8,482 bases of DNA from Caldilineae bacterium (GCA_011176555.1 DUEF01000154.1:1-8482); one strand, 5' to 3'; shown: positions 1 through 8,044, counted from the stretch's first letter. Numbers and translations: made by a program. Notes: generated by a model not told the origin, from the sequence alone.

Positions 1-942
1 CACTTCCTCTGGCGTGGCAAACGGCATCGTGCTTTGCGTGCCGATAGCACCCCAAAACGCCAGCCGATCTCCGTATTCGATTTTGAGTTGGGCCGGGTCC
101 ATGCACTCCGGCTGGATGGGATTGAGCACCGTCACCCCTATTTCGATTAGTTCTGGGATGATCGCCCGGCAATCGCCGTCCGAGTGGTAAAAGATATGGA
201 TGTCCGGTTTGATTGCTTTGGCAGCTTCGATGATCCGGGCCAGCCGTGGTTTGAGCCAACGTCGCCACATGGTCGGACTCATCAGCATCCCTGTTTGTCC
301 GGCTACATCATCGCCCAGGCGCAACACGTCCACCCCCGCTTCCGCCAATTGACACGCCTCGACAATGCGGATCGCTGTCAGTCGCTCGAACAAGGTCTCG
401 ACGATATCCGGATTCAGAGCTAAATCGGCCAGCGTTTCCTCGAAGCCGCGAATGGCCCAGGCTGTCTCAAAAATCGTGACATTAAGTTCGCCCTGCACAG
501 CCAAATCCTGCGCGTGCAGGTCGGCGACAGCGCCTTTGAGGTGGGCATGGCGGCCTGGATTCAGCGGATCAGGTAGAGGATAGTCAGCGATTTCCTCGAC
601 AGTAGCAGCATTCTTTAGCGGGGAGATCTTGCGGGCAAAGTGCTCCGTCGAACCGAGGACGCTGGCGACGCCAAACTGGCCGATGTTTGCACCCACCGGC
701 AACTGGTCGGGATAGTAAGCGGAGTAGGTGCGCCAGAGGCGAAATGCCGGCGTGGGACGAAACATCACCGAGCGAATGGGATAGTTCCAGTACACTTCCG
801 GGTTTTGATCACCGGTTTTGATAACGTAGGTGTCCATCAGCGACGGGGTGAAACTGCCGTAGCTCAACTCAAAGGGCACACGGTCAGGCACTTCTCTGTT
901 AAGCGCAGTGAGTACGCGCTGACGCGGGGTCATAGAGGTCAT
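1..942 (-). CDS. UroD-superfamily protein (uroporphyrinogen decarboxylase family, MtaA/CmuA-like), 3' end missing
   Basis: The reading frame is open from ATG at 942 to the window edge, giving 314 residues; the family is usually about 340-380, so only a short C-terminal part is missing. The N-terminus MTPRQRVLTALNREVPDRVP (residues 4-23) is the classic opening of UroD-family proteins. Later family signatures are the AEAGVDVLRLGDD strand-loop (200-212), FYHSDGD (251-257), and GVTVLNPIQPECMD (269-282), followed by FWGAIGTQ (297-303). These fit a UroD-type (beta/alpha)8 barrel. The H-x-C zinc motif of corrinoid:thiol methyltransferases is replaced by H253-S-D-G. ATG at 948 is also in frame but touches the Shine-Dalgarno site; ATG at 942 sits 6 bases from AAGGAG and is preferred. 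It lies 36 bases after another UroD-like gene and is the last operon member visible. The substrate is unknown; housekeeping HemE is unlikely given the divergence and the setting. Confidence 0.85.
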   Translation of the reverse strand, partial: MTSMTPRQRVLTALNREVPDRVPFELSYGSFTPSLMDTYVIKTGDQNPEVYWNYPIRSVMFRPTPAFRLWRTYSAYYPDQLPVGANIGQFGVASVLGSTEHFARKISPLKNAATVEEIADYPLPDPLNPGRHAHLKGAVADLHAQDLAVQGELNVTIFETAWAIRGFEETLADLALNPDIVETLFERLTAIRIVEACQLAEAGVDVLRLGDDVAGQTGMLMSPTMWRRWLKPRLARIIEAAKAIKPDIHIFYHSDGDCRAIIPELIEIGVTVLNPIQPECMDPAQLKIEYGDRLAFWGAIGTQSTMPFATPEEV

Positions 943-948
943 TCTCAT

Positions 949-954
949 CTCCTT
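949..954 (-). promoter_or_regulatory. Shine-Dalgarno site of the left-edge UroD-like gene
   Basis: On the minus strand AAGGAG is followed by ATGAGA and then ATG at 942. The 6-base spacing decides the start at 942, since the alternative ATG at 948 directly abuts the site and would have no spacer. Confidence 0.7.
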
Positions 955-978
955 TTCAAATGGGAGAACAGGCGTTGT

Positions 979-2061
979 TCATCTTTCACGATTCACGACT
1001 CCTAACTCGTATAAAAGACTTTCCGCTTCATCCTGAGACATGGATTGCATAATGGAAAAGGCAAAGCCTCGCCCGCCAAGTTCGCGCACAATCGTCCGCG
1101 CGCCCTGGGGGCTGGCGTAAACCTGGCACAGTTTCCCGGCATCACGAATACGTTTGAGCAGTGGCAGCCATTCTTCCTCCGGCGGTTGGCCGGCACCGGG
1201 TATCCACTGAATCCCGCGCAGGCGATCCAGTGAGAGCAGCATGTCCAAATGCGGGATCTGTCCCTTGCCATCCAGGTGGTAAAAGGCGTAATCCAGCGTC
1301 TCGCAGCAAGCGGCGATGTCGGGCAGCACAAAACGCTCGAACATCCGCGGTGAAATCATGTAGGAAAAGTCGCATTGCAGCATGTAGTGCCGGCCAGGCG
1401 CCCACACAGGAGACCAGGCGGTTATGCCCCGTCCAGCGGAGTGGATGATGTCGTGAAATTCGTCGTAGTAGCGGATCCACAAGCGGGTGATCTCGCCCGC
1501 CAGACGCTCAACCTCGTCGGGATCGTCGTACAGGTCGAAGAGAAGCTGCTCGGTGGTGCGCAGCGAGGCCAGGATGTCGAGATTGCCGCCGAGGTCGGTG
1601 TGCGCAACCGAGACTCTGTCTCCCCAGCGTTCTACAGCCGCCTGCGTCAGTTCATACACCCGCCGCAGCCAGACGTTGTCACCATCATAGGCCAGGTGCA
1701 AATCCTGGATGCTTGTCTGCGCGGACGGCTCAAACCACCCTGTCCTGGCGGTGAAACCTACTTTTGCGCCCAGAAATCCGGCCATGATACCGGGCCCAAA
1801 GTTGGGCCACCATTTGGGCCAGGCATCGCCGTAAAAACGCCTGGCTTCGAGATGCACCTGATAACGGTCGAGCACCTCACTGGCGGGCATTTCCAGCGGA
1901 TAGCCTCCCGTCACCCGGTAGGCGGGCGGCAGCTCGCCAGCGGGCGGTTCAGAGCCTTCGATGACAACGATAGGGCGCTCCAGTTCTCCCGCCCACCAGG
2001 CGGACCAATCCCGCTCGATGCGCTGCCAGTCTTGTTCGCTGAAATGAAGATCGATGCTCAT
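979..2061 (-). CDS. UroD-superfamily protein of unknown substrate (360 aa)
   Basis: This complete 360-residue protein starts at ATG 2061 and ends with TGA at 979. The N-terminus has a helix rich in Trp (DWQRIERDWSAWW, 11-23, then ERP), an opening I associate with distant UroD/cobalamin-independent methionine synthase-like proteins rather than HemE. The C-terminal half carries barrel signatures: an FSYMISPRMFERFVLPDI segment (232-249), YHLDGKGQIPHLD (261-273), and GIQWIPGAG (283-291). The H262-L-D-G motif matches in position the H-S-D-G of the next gene, so the two share a fold but are clearly diverged and not a recent duplication. There is no signal peptide or membrane segment, so it is cytoplasmic. 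Its ATG overlaps the stop of the upstream esterase (ATGA), implying translational coupling; an AGAGG lies about 10 bases upstream inside that gene. The reaction is unknown: methyl transfer or decarboxylation on a sugar-derived molecule are possibilities only. Confidence 0.8.
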   Translation of the reverse strand: MSIDLHFSEQDWQRIERDWSAWWAGELERPIVVIEGSEPPAGELPPAYRVTGGYPLEMPASEVLDRYQVHLEARRFYGDAWPKWWPNFGPGIMAGFLGAKVGFTARTGWFEPSAQTSIQDLHLAYDGDNVWLRRVYELTQAAVERWGDRVSVAHTDLGGNLDILASLRTTEQLLFDLYDDPDEVERLAGEITRLWIRYYDEFHDIIHSAGRGITAWSPVWAPGRHYMLQCDFSYMISPRMFERFVLPDIAACCETLDYAFYHLDGKGQIPHLDMLLSLDRLRGIQWIPGAGQPPEEEWLPLLKRIRDAGKLCQVYASPQGARTIVRELGGRGFAFSIMQSMSQDEAESLLYELGVVNRER

Positions 2062-2621
2062 CTAGTCAAAGCCTCTGCAACGGCCCGGCCAAGCAGTGTG
2101 TACCCGGCCTCGCTGAAATGCACACCATCTGGCAATAGGTACTGGTCCCGGTCGGCGCGGGTGACGACGGCGTACAGATCGTCGATCTCGGCCCCAAACC
2201 GCGCCGCCACCTCCTGCGCCTGGCGATTGTAGGCCAGGACGTCCGCTTCGAAACGGTCAAAGGGCTTGTTTGCGTGGTGCCACTGCTCGTTGACCGGCGT
2301 GGTCATCGCCCAGATGATCCTGGCAGAGCTGTGATCCCGAATGCGCTGGAATATCTTTTCCAGGTTGGCCCGATACTCATCCAGCGGGACTGCCGATGTG
2401 GTTGCATTGAATTCTTTGCGCAAGTCATGCAGGCCGCAGTTGAGATGCACGATGTCCGGGTGGCGGGAGATCACCCAATCATCGAGCCGCGCCAGCACAT
2501 AGCGGCTCTCGCCCCCATTTTCTTCCGGCCCCCAGACATCTGCCTGGCCCGCCAGTTCTTGTTGAACGGTTGGTTGATATCCTATGCGAATTGAATCGCC
2601 GATTAAGACAATTTTTTTCAT
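2058..2621 (-). CDS. SGNH/GDSL-family hydrolase, probable carbohydrate esterase
   Basis: This is a 187-residue single-domain SGNH hydrolase. Block I is VLIGDSIRIGY (5-15) with nucleophile Ser10 in GDS. Block II is the glycine of ENGGES (Gly36/Gly37). Block III is LNCGLHDLR (60-68), where the usual GxND reads G-L-H-D. Block V is DGVHFSEAGY (165-174), giving the catalytic Asp165 and His168. Family members remove acetyl or other acyl groups from sugars or lipids; here, next to glycoside hydrolases, deacetylation of an oligosaccharide is the best inference. No signal peptide is present, so it should be cytoplasmic. It starts at ATG 2621, with GAGGA 4 bases upstream, 29 bases after the GH106-like gene. 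Its TGA overlaps the ATG of the next gene by 4 bases. The length is typical of small SGNH esterases. Specificity cannot be told from sequence. Confidence 0.9.
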   Translation of the reverse strand: MKKIVLIGDSIRIGYQPTVQQELAGQADVWGPEENGGESRYVLARLDDWVISRHPDIVHLNCGLHDLRKEFNATTSAVPLDEYRANLEKIFQRIRDHSSARIIWAMTTPVNEQWHHANKPFDRFEADVLAYNRQAQEVAARFGAEIDDLYAVVTRADRDQYLLPDGVHFSEAGYTLLGRAVAEALTR

Positions 2622-2650
2622 AGTTTCCTCATCTTCCTGTATGAGTTCCT

Positions 2651-5600
2651 TCAGTTCTTAATAATCTCGACCTGTCCAAACAGACCATACGGATGGAGAA
2701 CGTATTCAGGCGTGTAGTCGCCCCCCTGAAGGCGGAACGAAACCCAATCGGTCCAGGGCAGGTGGCCGGTTTTTTGATGCAGGGGGCCGAGCATATTTCT
2801 GGGGCTGCCGACCACCTCGATGCCGATTTCGTTTTCGCCTTCGCACAGGTGAGCGGTGCTATCCAGCCCGTTGGCCGCTTGCCAGGGGATGTGGCCCGCC
2901 AACTTTCCATTGATGTGAACAGCCACCGAGACGCCTGACACAGCACCCAACACCAGCGATACCCGCTTGCCGGAAGTCGGGGCGTGTTGAATCGTGTCCA
3001 GGTAAATCATGCTGCCGGGGTAGTGCAGGTAGCCTTGCAGACACCAATCACCGAAGCGCAGCGTCTCCGGTTCGCGGACGATGGCCCGGTTCACATCCAC
3101 GCCAAAATCGCCGATGATGAAGCAATCTTCGATTTCCATCCGCTCCCGATAGGCGCAGGCGAGGGCCAGTCGGTTGACGCCCTTTTGCAGCGAGGGCAAA
3201 GCCACTTTATCAAAGCTGCGATCCAGGAACCAACCCGCCGTCTTGTTGGAAACGGCGGCCCCATTGAGTGTCACCTCGAAATCCAGCGCACCCTCCACGA
3301 GCAGGAACACAGGCTCTTCCGGCAGATCCCGCACCTCGAACTCGAAGCTGAACGCGACAGGCGCGCCGTCCCTGGGGTGAGGCGTGTCCACCCACTTGTG
3401 ACGCTGCGGCAGACCGTTGTAAAAGATGGGCCGCATCTCCAGCGCCTCCCGGATAGCCTTTTGCGCTTCCCAGACCGGCAGAGGATCCGACCAATCACCC
3501 TGGTCCAGTTGATAGCGGCACACATCAAGCGTCAGGACGTTGGGGTCGGTGCGCCGGAAATGGCAGACCGGCCCGATGAAAGACTTGCCCAAAGCGTAGC
3601 CCGGTGCGAATAACCCGGAGTCGCTCAACATACTTCCCGGCGCGCTGGTGTCCGGCTCGGTATTCAAGTCCATCACATACAACCGCGACCCCGCCGGGCC
3701 GAAGTCGGTCTCAAAACGCACGGCGTTGTCCAATGCCTGCACCGGCACAACCGTGATATCGCCGGTCAACGGATTCCACTCTTCCAGCCGCCCGCGCCCC
3801 TCGAAGATGAGGGTTACGCGATGGGCGTTGTTGCGGTCATTGTTGACGACGAAAAAGATGTATTTGTCAGCGGTGATGCGCTGCATGTAAAGGAAACTGC
3901 CCGCCTCTTGCCCGACCTCATCACAAATGCTGATCCGCCTGGGGATGGCTGTTTCCAGGGCGGCCTGCAACGCGCCCGCATCGGGCAACGTGGTGACGCC
4001 GGGGCGGCGCAGCAGGTCAACGATGCGTTTGTCGGACTCAGCTTCTATCATGGTCGGCGTCGGCTCGATGGCGATGATTTGTCCTCCCGCGTCCAAAAAT
4101 CGTTCCAGCAAATTAACCGTGCTGCTCAACAAGGTTTTGGTTCCCGGCGGCAGGATGATAACTTTGTACGGAGCCTGGTTCACCCACAGCGTTTCACCAT
4201 CCACCCGACTAAATTCGGCCATTAGTTGCTCATCGCCCAGGTCGAAATCGTAGTGGGTTGACAACACCGTTTTCGCAAATTGATTGATGGTCTCGCCAAA
4301 GAGACTGGCCGGGAGCAACCCCGCATCGCGTCTCTCCGGGCCAACAACAGCGGGGACCATCGTCCAGACTGTGGCGACAGGATGCAGCACCAGCACATCC
4401 CGCACGGCCCGCCCCTGCGTGGTCAGCAGCCCCACGCGGGCGAAATAGTCTTCCACCACGCCGTTGTACTTCCAACTGGTGGTGTTGTAATTGAACGAAG
4501 GGGGATAATCCCGCTTGCGGCAGCCGCGCAGAGTGTAAAGAGCCAGATGCTGGCAGCGCAGGCTGACGCCCAGGGCGTATTGCCAATCACCGACCCATTT
4601 TTGTTCCTCGAAGGTCATCTCCCAGCCCGAGCAGCCATAAGTCTCGGAGAGCACAAACTCGCGGCCAAATTGATGGGCCACGCTGGTGCATTGTTTGATG
4701 GTCAGGGTCTCGCCGGTTTGCACAGTCAGAACATCGACGCCGGGCACGTGCTGATAGCGATAGTGGGGCATGACAGATCCATTTTTTCTGACCGCTATCC
4801 CCATATCGCCTTCCCACAAAAAATGCCCGGTGTAAGCCAGATTTTGAACCTCGCACCATTCGCCGATTTGCTTCGAGTAGGCTTGTACAAAGCGTTCACT
4901 GATCGTTTGCCAGTAGTCGTGGCGCGCTTTGTCTGACTCTACGCCGTCTAAAAAAACGTATGGGATAGTGTCCAGCAGGTCATGGCCGCGCTGCGCCGTG
5001 AAATACTCGGCCAGGCCGTCGGTCCAGGGCAGATGCGGCAGATTGGACTGCATGAGCATGGCGTCGATGTTTGGCTCGTCGGTGAAGATACCGGGGATGG
5101 TCTCGCCAAACTCATCCCCAACCTCGCGGCGATAAGCTTCGTAGGTGATGTCGATGAAAGCCGCCACCGAGTCGGGATTGAGATTGTCGGGCGGGGCGTC
5201 GTCGTTGAACCACGCTTGCGGCGCGGAGACCACTCGCCGGAACACCAGCCACACGTCACCTGCTCCGGGTGCAGAAAGCTGGCCGGAGTTGGGCAGGGGG
5301 AGGCGGGAGAGTTGGCGCAATTTGCTGCCGCCATCATCCAGGCGAGCTTTGAAAAGCGCCAATACGTCGTCGCCGAGCGTGAATTCTCCCTCAACAATTT
5401 CCATCGTCAGCATCTTGGCGCGGAAAGCGTCACCCCCGCGGGCAGGAACCAATCCTCCGGCGAAGCCGGATGGCCAGCGGTCCTCGTCGTACAGCCAGGC
5501 GTTCATGCCAAATTTTTTGGCCTCTTGAACCGTTTCGCGGATGCAGGTCAGCCACTCATCGCCCATGTATTCGGTTTCCAACCCCTCGCGGGAGTGCATG

Positions 5601-5743
5601 AAGAAGCCGCCCATGCCGTGAGCCTTCATATCGCGTACCTGGCGCGTCAATTCCTCGACTTGCAGCCGATCATTCCACGACCAGAACGGCGCGCCACGAT
5701 AACGAAGCGGAGGATTGGTGAATTGGTCACGTAAATTGGCCAT
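2651..5743 (-). CDS. GH106-like glycosyl hydrolase (putative alpha-L-rhamnosidase family)
   Basis: This is a 1030-residue intracellular enzyme with no signal peptide. It opens with PPLRYRGAPFWSWND (11-25), then GGFFMHSREGL (45-55) and WLYDEDRWPSG (83-93), which fit the start of the GH106-type barrel family. Conserved acidic residues likely to matter are E223 in FTDEP (220-224), E311 in FLWEGD (308-313) and E367 in SETYG (366-370). Residues about 445-690 look like a class-I glutamine-amidotransferase-like domain (KVIILPPGTKTL at 527-538, then a FLDAGGQIIAI strand). The tail, about 770-1030, holds beta-sandwich modules with galactose-binding/GH2 sugar-binding character (DFEVTLNG at 821-828; VAVHINGKLAGHIPW at 940-954). 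The start at ATG 5743 is supported by GAGGAGG at 7 bases. GH106 enzymes release L-rhamnose by inversion; exact specificity here is inferred and other glycosidic linkages are possible. It lies 22 bases after the transporter and 29 before the esterase. Confidence 0.85.
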   Translation of the reverse strand: MANLRDQFTNPPLRYRGAPFWSWNDRLQVEELTRQVRDMKAHGMGGFFMHSREGLETEYMGDEWLTCIRETVQEAKKFGMNAWLYDEDRWPSGFAGGLVPARGGDAFRAKMLTMEIVEGEFTLGDDVLALFKARLDDGGSKLRQLSRLPLPNSGQLSAPGAGDVWLVFRRVVSAPQAWFNDDAPPDNLNPDSVAAFIDITYEAYRREVGDEFGETIPGIFTDEPNIDAMLMQSNLPHLPWTDGLAEYFTAQRGHDLLDTIPYVFLDGVESDKARHDYWQTISERFVQAYSKQIGEWCEVQNLAYTGHFLWEGDMGIAVRKNGSVMPHYRYQHVPGVDVLTVQTGETLTIKQCTSVAHQFGREFVLSETYGCSGWEMTFEEQKWVGDWQYALGVSLRCQHLALYTLRGCRKRDYPPSFNYNTTSWKYNGVVEDYFARVGLLTTQGRAVRDVLVLHPVATVWTMVPAVVGPERRDAGLLPASLFGETINQFAKTVLSTHYDFDLGDEQLMAEFSRVDGETLWVNQAPYKVIILPPGTKTLLSSTVNLLERFLDAGGQIIAIEPTPTMIEAESDKRIVDLLRRPGVTTLPDAGALQAALETAIPRRISICDEVGQEAGSFLYMQRITADKYIFFVVNNDRNNAHRVTLIFEGRGRLEEWNPLTGDITVVPVQALDNAVRFETDFGPAGSRLYVMDLNTEPDTSAPGSMLSDSGLFAPGYALGKSFIGPVCHFRRTDPNVLTLDVCRYQLDQGDWSDPLPVWEAQKAIREALEMRPIFYNGLPQRHKWVDTPHPRDGAPVAFSFEFEVRDLPEEPVFLLVEGALDFEVTLNGAAVSNKTAGWFLDRSFDKVALPSLQKGVNRLALACAYRERMEIEDCFIIGDFGVDVNRAIVREPETLRFGDWCLQGYLHYPGSMIYLDTIQHAPTSGKRVSLVLGAVSGVSVAVHINGKLAGHIPWQAANGLDSTAHLCEGENEIGIEVVGSPRNMLGPLHQKTGHLPWTDWVSFRLQGGDYTPEYVLHPYGLFGQVEIIKN

Positions 5744-5750
5744 AATGATG

Positions 5751-5757
5751 CCTCCTC
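5751..5757 (-). promoter_or_regulatory. Strong Shine-Dalgarno site of the GH106-like gene
   Basis: The minus strand reads GAGGAGG, then a 7-base spacer, then ATG at 5743. This is the best ribosome binding site in the window and fixes the start of the 1030-residue hydrolase. It lies wholly in the 22-base gap after the transporter stop codon. Confidence 0.75.
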
Positions 5758-5765
5758 ACTCCTTT

Positions 5766-8036
5766 CTACAACCAGCCTGTGTTGAGCGTATGCAGGGCAA
5801 GTAGTACATATTCGATACGCGTTGCGTCGAATTCATCCAGGCGCTCCGCACAATGGTGAAGAATGGTTATGCGAGCGCCTTTTTGTCCTTCCTGTTTGGC
5901 AGGCGTTACGAGAAGGATCAATTGCCTGAGGGAAGCTGCTCCGGTGCTTGTATCTCCCTTTGCCCAGGCATTGGCGCACTCGTCGATTAAGATGGGGAGA
6001 TCGCTGTCAGCGGCAAAAAGTTTGTCCAGTTTTTTCTTCAGGGAAAAGACGGCTTGCGAGATAGGTGTTTCGACTTCTGCTTGAGTAGCACGAAATAGTT
6101 GGATATATTCGCTGTCGTTACCGACAATACGCGCCAGGGCCAGGGCCAACTCCATTCGCTGTTCCTCGTCCTCATTGCCGCGCAAGAGAGCCAACAGTTT
6201 GCCCGTCGCTTCTCTTGCGCCGAGCTGCCCCAGCGCCGACGCATACGCCATTTGCAGGCCGGGATCCGTTTCTGTGTTCAGGCGTTCCCGCAGCAGGGGG
6301 ATGCTGTCGCTATCACCCAAAGCACCCAGCGCTCTAACGCAGTGGGCTTGAACAGAACGGTATCTGGAATTGAGCCCCTCCCGCAGTGCTGTCTGCCCGC
6401 CAGGCTCTCCGATCCGCCCCAACGCCCAGGCTGCGATGACACTAAGAGCGGGGTTATCCCCTTTCAAAACCCGGGCCAATGCCTGAGTCAATCTGTGATC
6501 CGACCTGGTGCGGGCAATGGAGATGATGGCTTCAAAACGGACGTTGAATCTTGGATCGGCGAGCGCCTTCAACAATTCTTCGACAATCAGCGGGCTTTTG
6601 GCTTGACCCAAGCGCTCGGTCATCGATACCGCAGCAATCTCGCTCTTGGCCCGATGAAAACCGATGAGCGATTCCATTGCCACAAAGGGGTTTCCTCGCA
6701 GGAACATGCCCACAAATTCTCCTGTCGTGACAGATTCATCGGCGCGAATGGGTTTGAGAAATAGAACACTGGCCAGGGGAAAGATCAGACGGGCGGCAAA
6801 AAGAACGAGATAGGGACTCAGTGTCAGAAACAGGAATTGGCCGGATACGCCACCGGAATAGTCCAGCAGTTGACCGGCAACCAGCAGGCTAACGCCGGTG
6901 ACAAGTCCTATCCAGGCCTGAAACAGGGCCATATATTGCGTTTTCCTGGCTGGAGGAACAACACTGACGTAAAGCAGCCGCACATAACCGATACCCCAGC
7001 CCCCGCTGACCAGGCCCAACAAGAAGGCGAGGGCCATCGCCATGTAGAAACTCAAGTCACTATGCCGCGGTATCAGCAGCCAACAGACAGATAGCAATGT
7101 ACCGACTATCAGGCTGGATAGCATCACCGGTTTACTGCCATAACGGTCGGCAGCCCAGCCCCACAAGTAAATGGACAGCAATGACCCCAACAGCGATCCG
7201 GTTCCCAACCACACGACCTGCCCCGAACTTAGCCCTACTTCATCCTGCATGAAGAGAGGAAAGAAAGCCGCTAATGGCACTGTCCCCAATGTGACCAATC
7301 CCACGCCGATGAGATAACGCCGGAAATCTATGTCACGAACTGCATCTACCAGGGCCTGGTGATAAGGATAACGGGTCTTCTCTTTTCCGAAAACGATTGC
7401 CGCACCGCCGGGCACAAACGACATCGCCCAGATAGCTATCAGGCTGAAACATACGCCTATCCCAAACAGCAGTCCAAAGCGGCCCAATCCAGCGTAATTT
7501 TCGAGCACGTATCCGGCCCCGGCAACAGCCAACAACCCCGATATGGTGCCCCACAAGTTGCTGGTAGCCGTAAATTTCCCCCGCACGGCATTGGGAACGA
7601 ACTCCTGTACCCAGGGATGGGAGGCCGTGGCGTTTATCGTCTGGAAGATAGCCTTTAAGGCCACAACGACAATGATGAAAATGAAAGCGCTTTGGCTTCC
7701 ATAACGCATCAAAATCCAGGGCGTCAGTAGAAAAAGTGCGGTGATGGCGGACCTGGCTCCCCAGGCAGCGAGAAACGCGCGTTTGAAGCCATAGCGCGCC
7801 ACGGTCGGGGCGATGAACAGGGCAAGCAAGCCGAAAAAAGGAACCAGGGACAACGTAAATCCTAACTGCGTTTTGCTTAACCCCAGTTCGTTCAGGAACA
7901 GCACAAAGACCGCTCCGCCAACAACGGTGAGACTGTTGAAGACGGTGTTGCCAACGTTGCCAACGATGGCCCAGGGGAGGCCACGCATTTTCTCGGCGTT
8001 GGTTGGTTCAGGCAGCAGGCCTGTGTCCACGGTCAT
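5766..8036 (-). CDS. MFS transporter with C-terminal HEAT-repeat domain
   Basis: This is a 756-residue protein from ATG 8036 to TAG at 5766. Residues about 16-425 form roughly 12 hydrophobic segments typical of a major facilitator permease. MFS motif A-like loops occur between segments 2 and 3 (PTVARYGFKRAF, about 77-88) and, better preserved, between 8 and 9 (WAADRYGSKP, about 294-303). After a short linker, residues about 481-640 consist of around five helical HEAT/PBS-lyase-like repeats with recurring A-L-G patterns (AAWALGRIGEPG, VRALGALGDSDS, ASALGQLGAREA). A charged helical tail follows. The permease probably imports a sugar or glycoside handled by the adjacent enzymes; the soluble half should face the cytoplasm and may bind a partner or regulate transport. 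A TTG at 8048 would add four residues and overlap the upstream stop, but it has no ribosome binding site; the ATG has a weak GAGA upstream. Substrate and direction are inferred from context. Confidence 0.9.
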   Translation of the reverse strand: MTVDTGLLPEPTNAEKMRGLPWAIVGNVGNTVFNSLTVVGGAVFVLFLNELGLSKTQLGFTLSLVPFFGLLALFIAPTVARYGFKRAFLAAWGARSAITALFLLTPWILMRYGSQSAFIFIIVVVALKAIFQTINATASHPWVQEFVPNAVRGKFTATSNLWGTISGLLAVAGAGYVLENYAGLGRFGLLFGIGVCFSLIAIWAMSFVPGGAAIVFGKEKTRYPYHQALVDAVRDIDFRRYLIGVGLVTLGTVPLAAFFPLFMQDEVGLSSGQVVWLGTGSLLGSLLSIYLWGWAADRYGSKPVMLSSLIVGTLLSVCWLLIPRHSDLSFYMAMALAFLLGLVSGGWGIGYVRLLYVSVVPPARKTQYMALFQAWIGLVTGVSLLVAGQLLDYSGGVSGQFLFLTLSPYLVLFAARLIFPLASVLFLKPIRADESVTTGEFVGMFLRGNPFVAMESLIGFHRAKSEIAAVSMTERLGQAKSPLIVEELLKALADPRFNVRFEAIISIARTRSDHRLTQALARVLKGDNPALSVIAAWALGRIGEPGGQTALREGLNSRYRSVQAHCVRALGALGDSDSIPLLRERLNTETDPGLQMAYASALGQLGAREATGKLLALLRGNEDEEQRMELALALARIVGNDSEYIQLFRATQAEVETPISQAVFSLKKKLDKLFAADSDLPILIDECANAWAKGDTSTGAASLRQLILLVTPAKQEGQKGARITILHHCAERLDEFDATRIEYVLLALHTLNTGWL

Positions 8037-8044
8037 GATGGTTC

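Noticed and set aside
943..978. Possible terminator or promoter in the widest internal gap between the two UroD-like genes
   Set aside because: Only 36 bases, mostly taken up by the Shine-Dalgarno region; no hairpin with a T-run or convincing -35/-10 pair is seen.
979..1002. Short repeated ATCGTGAA/GTGAA-type motif at the end of the 360-residue gene
   Set aside because: It is only a few bases long, partly coding, and not repeated elsewhere at a gene junction.
1375..2232. Long plus-strand open frame (285 codons) opposite the first UroD-like gene and the esterase
   Set aside because: It lies antisense to two well-supported genes, crosses their junction, has no recognisable domain, and its composition follows from the codon bias of the opposite strand.
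4280..4936. Plus-strand open frame (218 codons) inside the GH106-like gene
   Set aside because: It is entirely antisense to a conserved hydrolase; the translation has no family signature. Other plus-strand frames at 2984-3613, 4982-5734 and 6099-6764 were dropped for the same reason.
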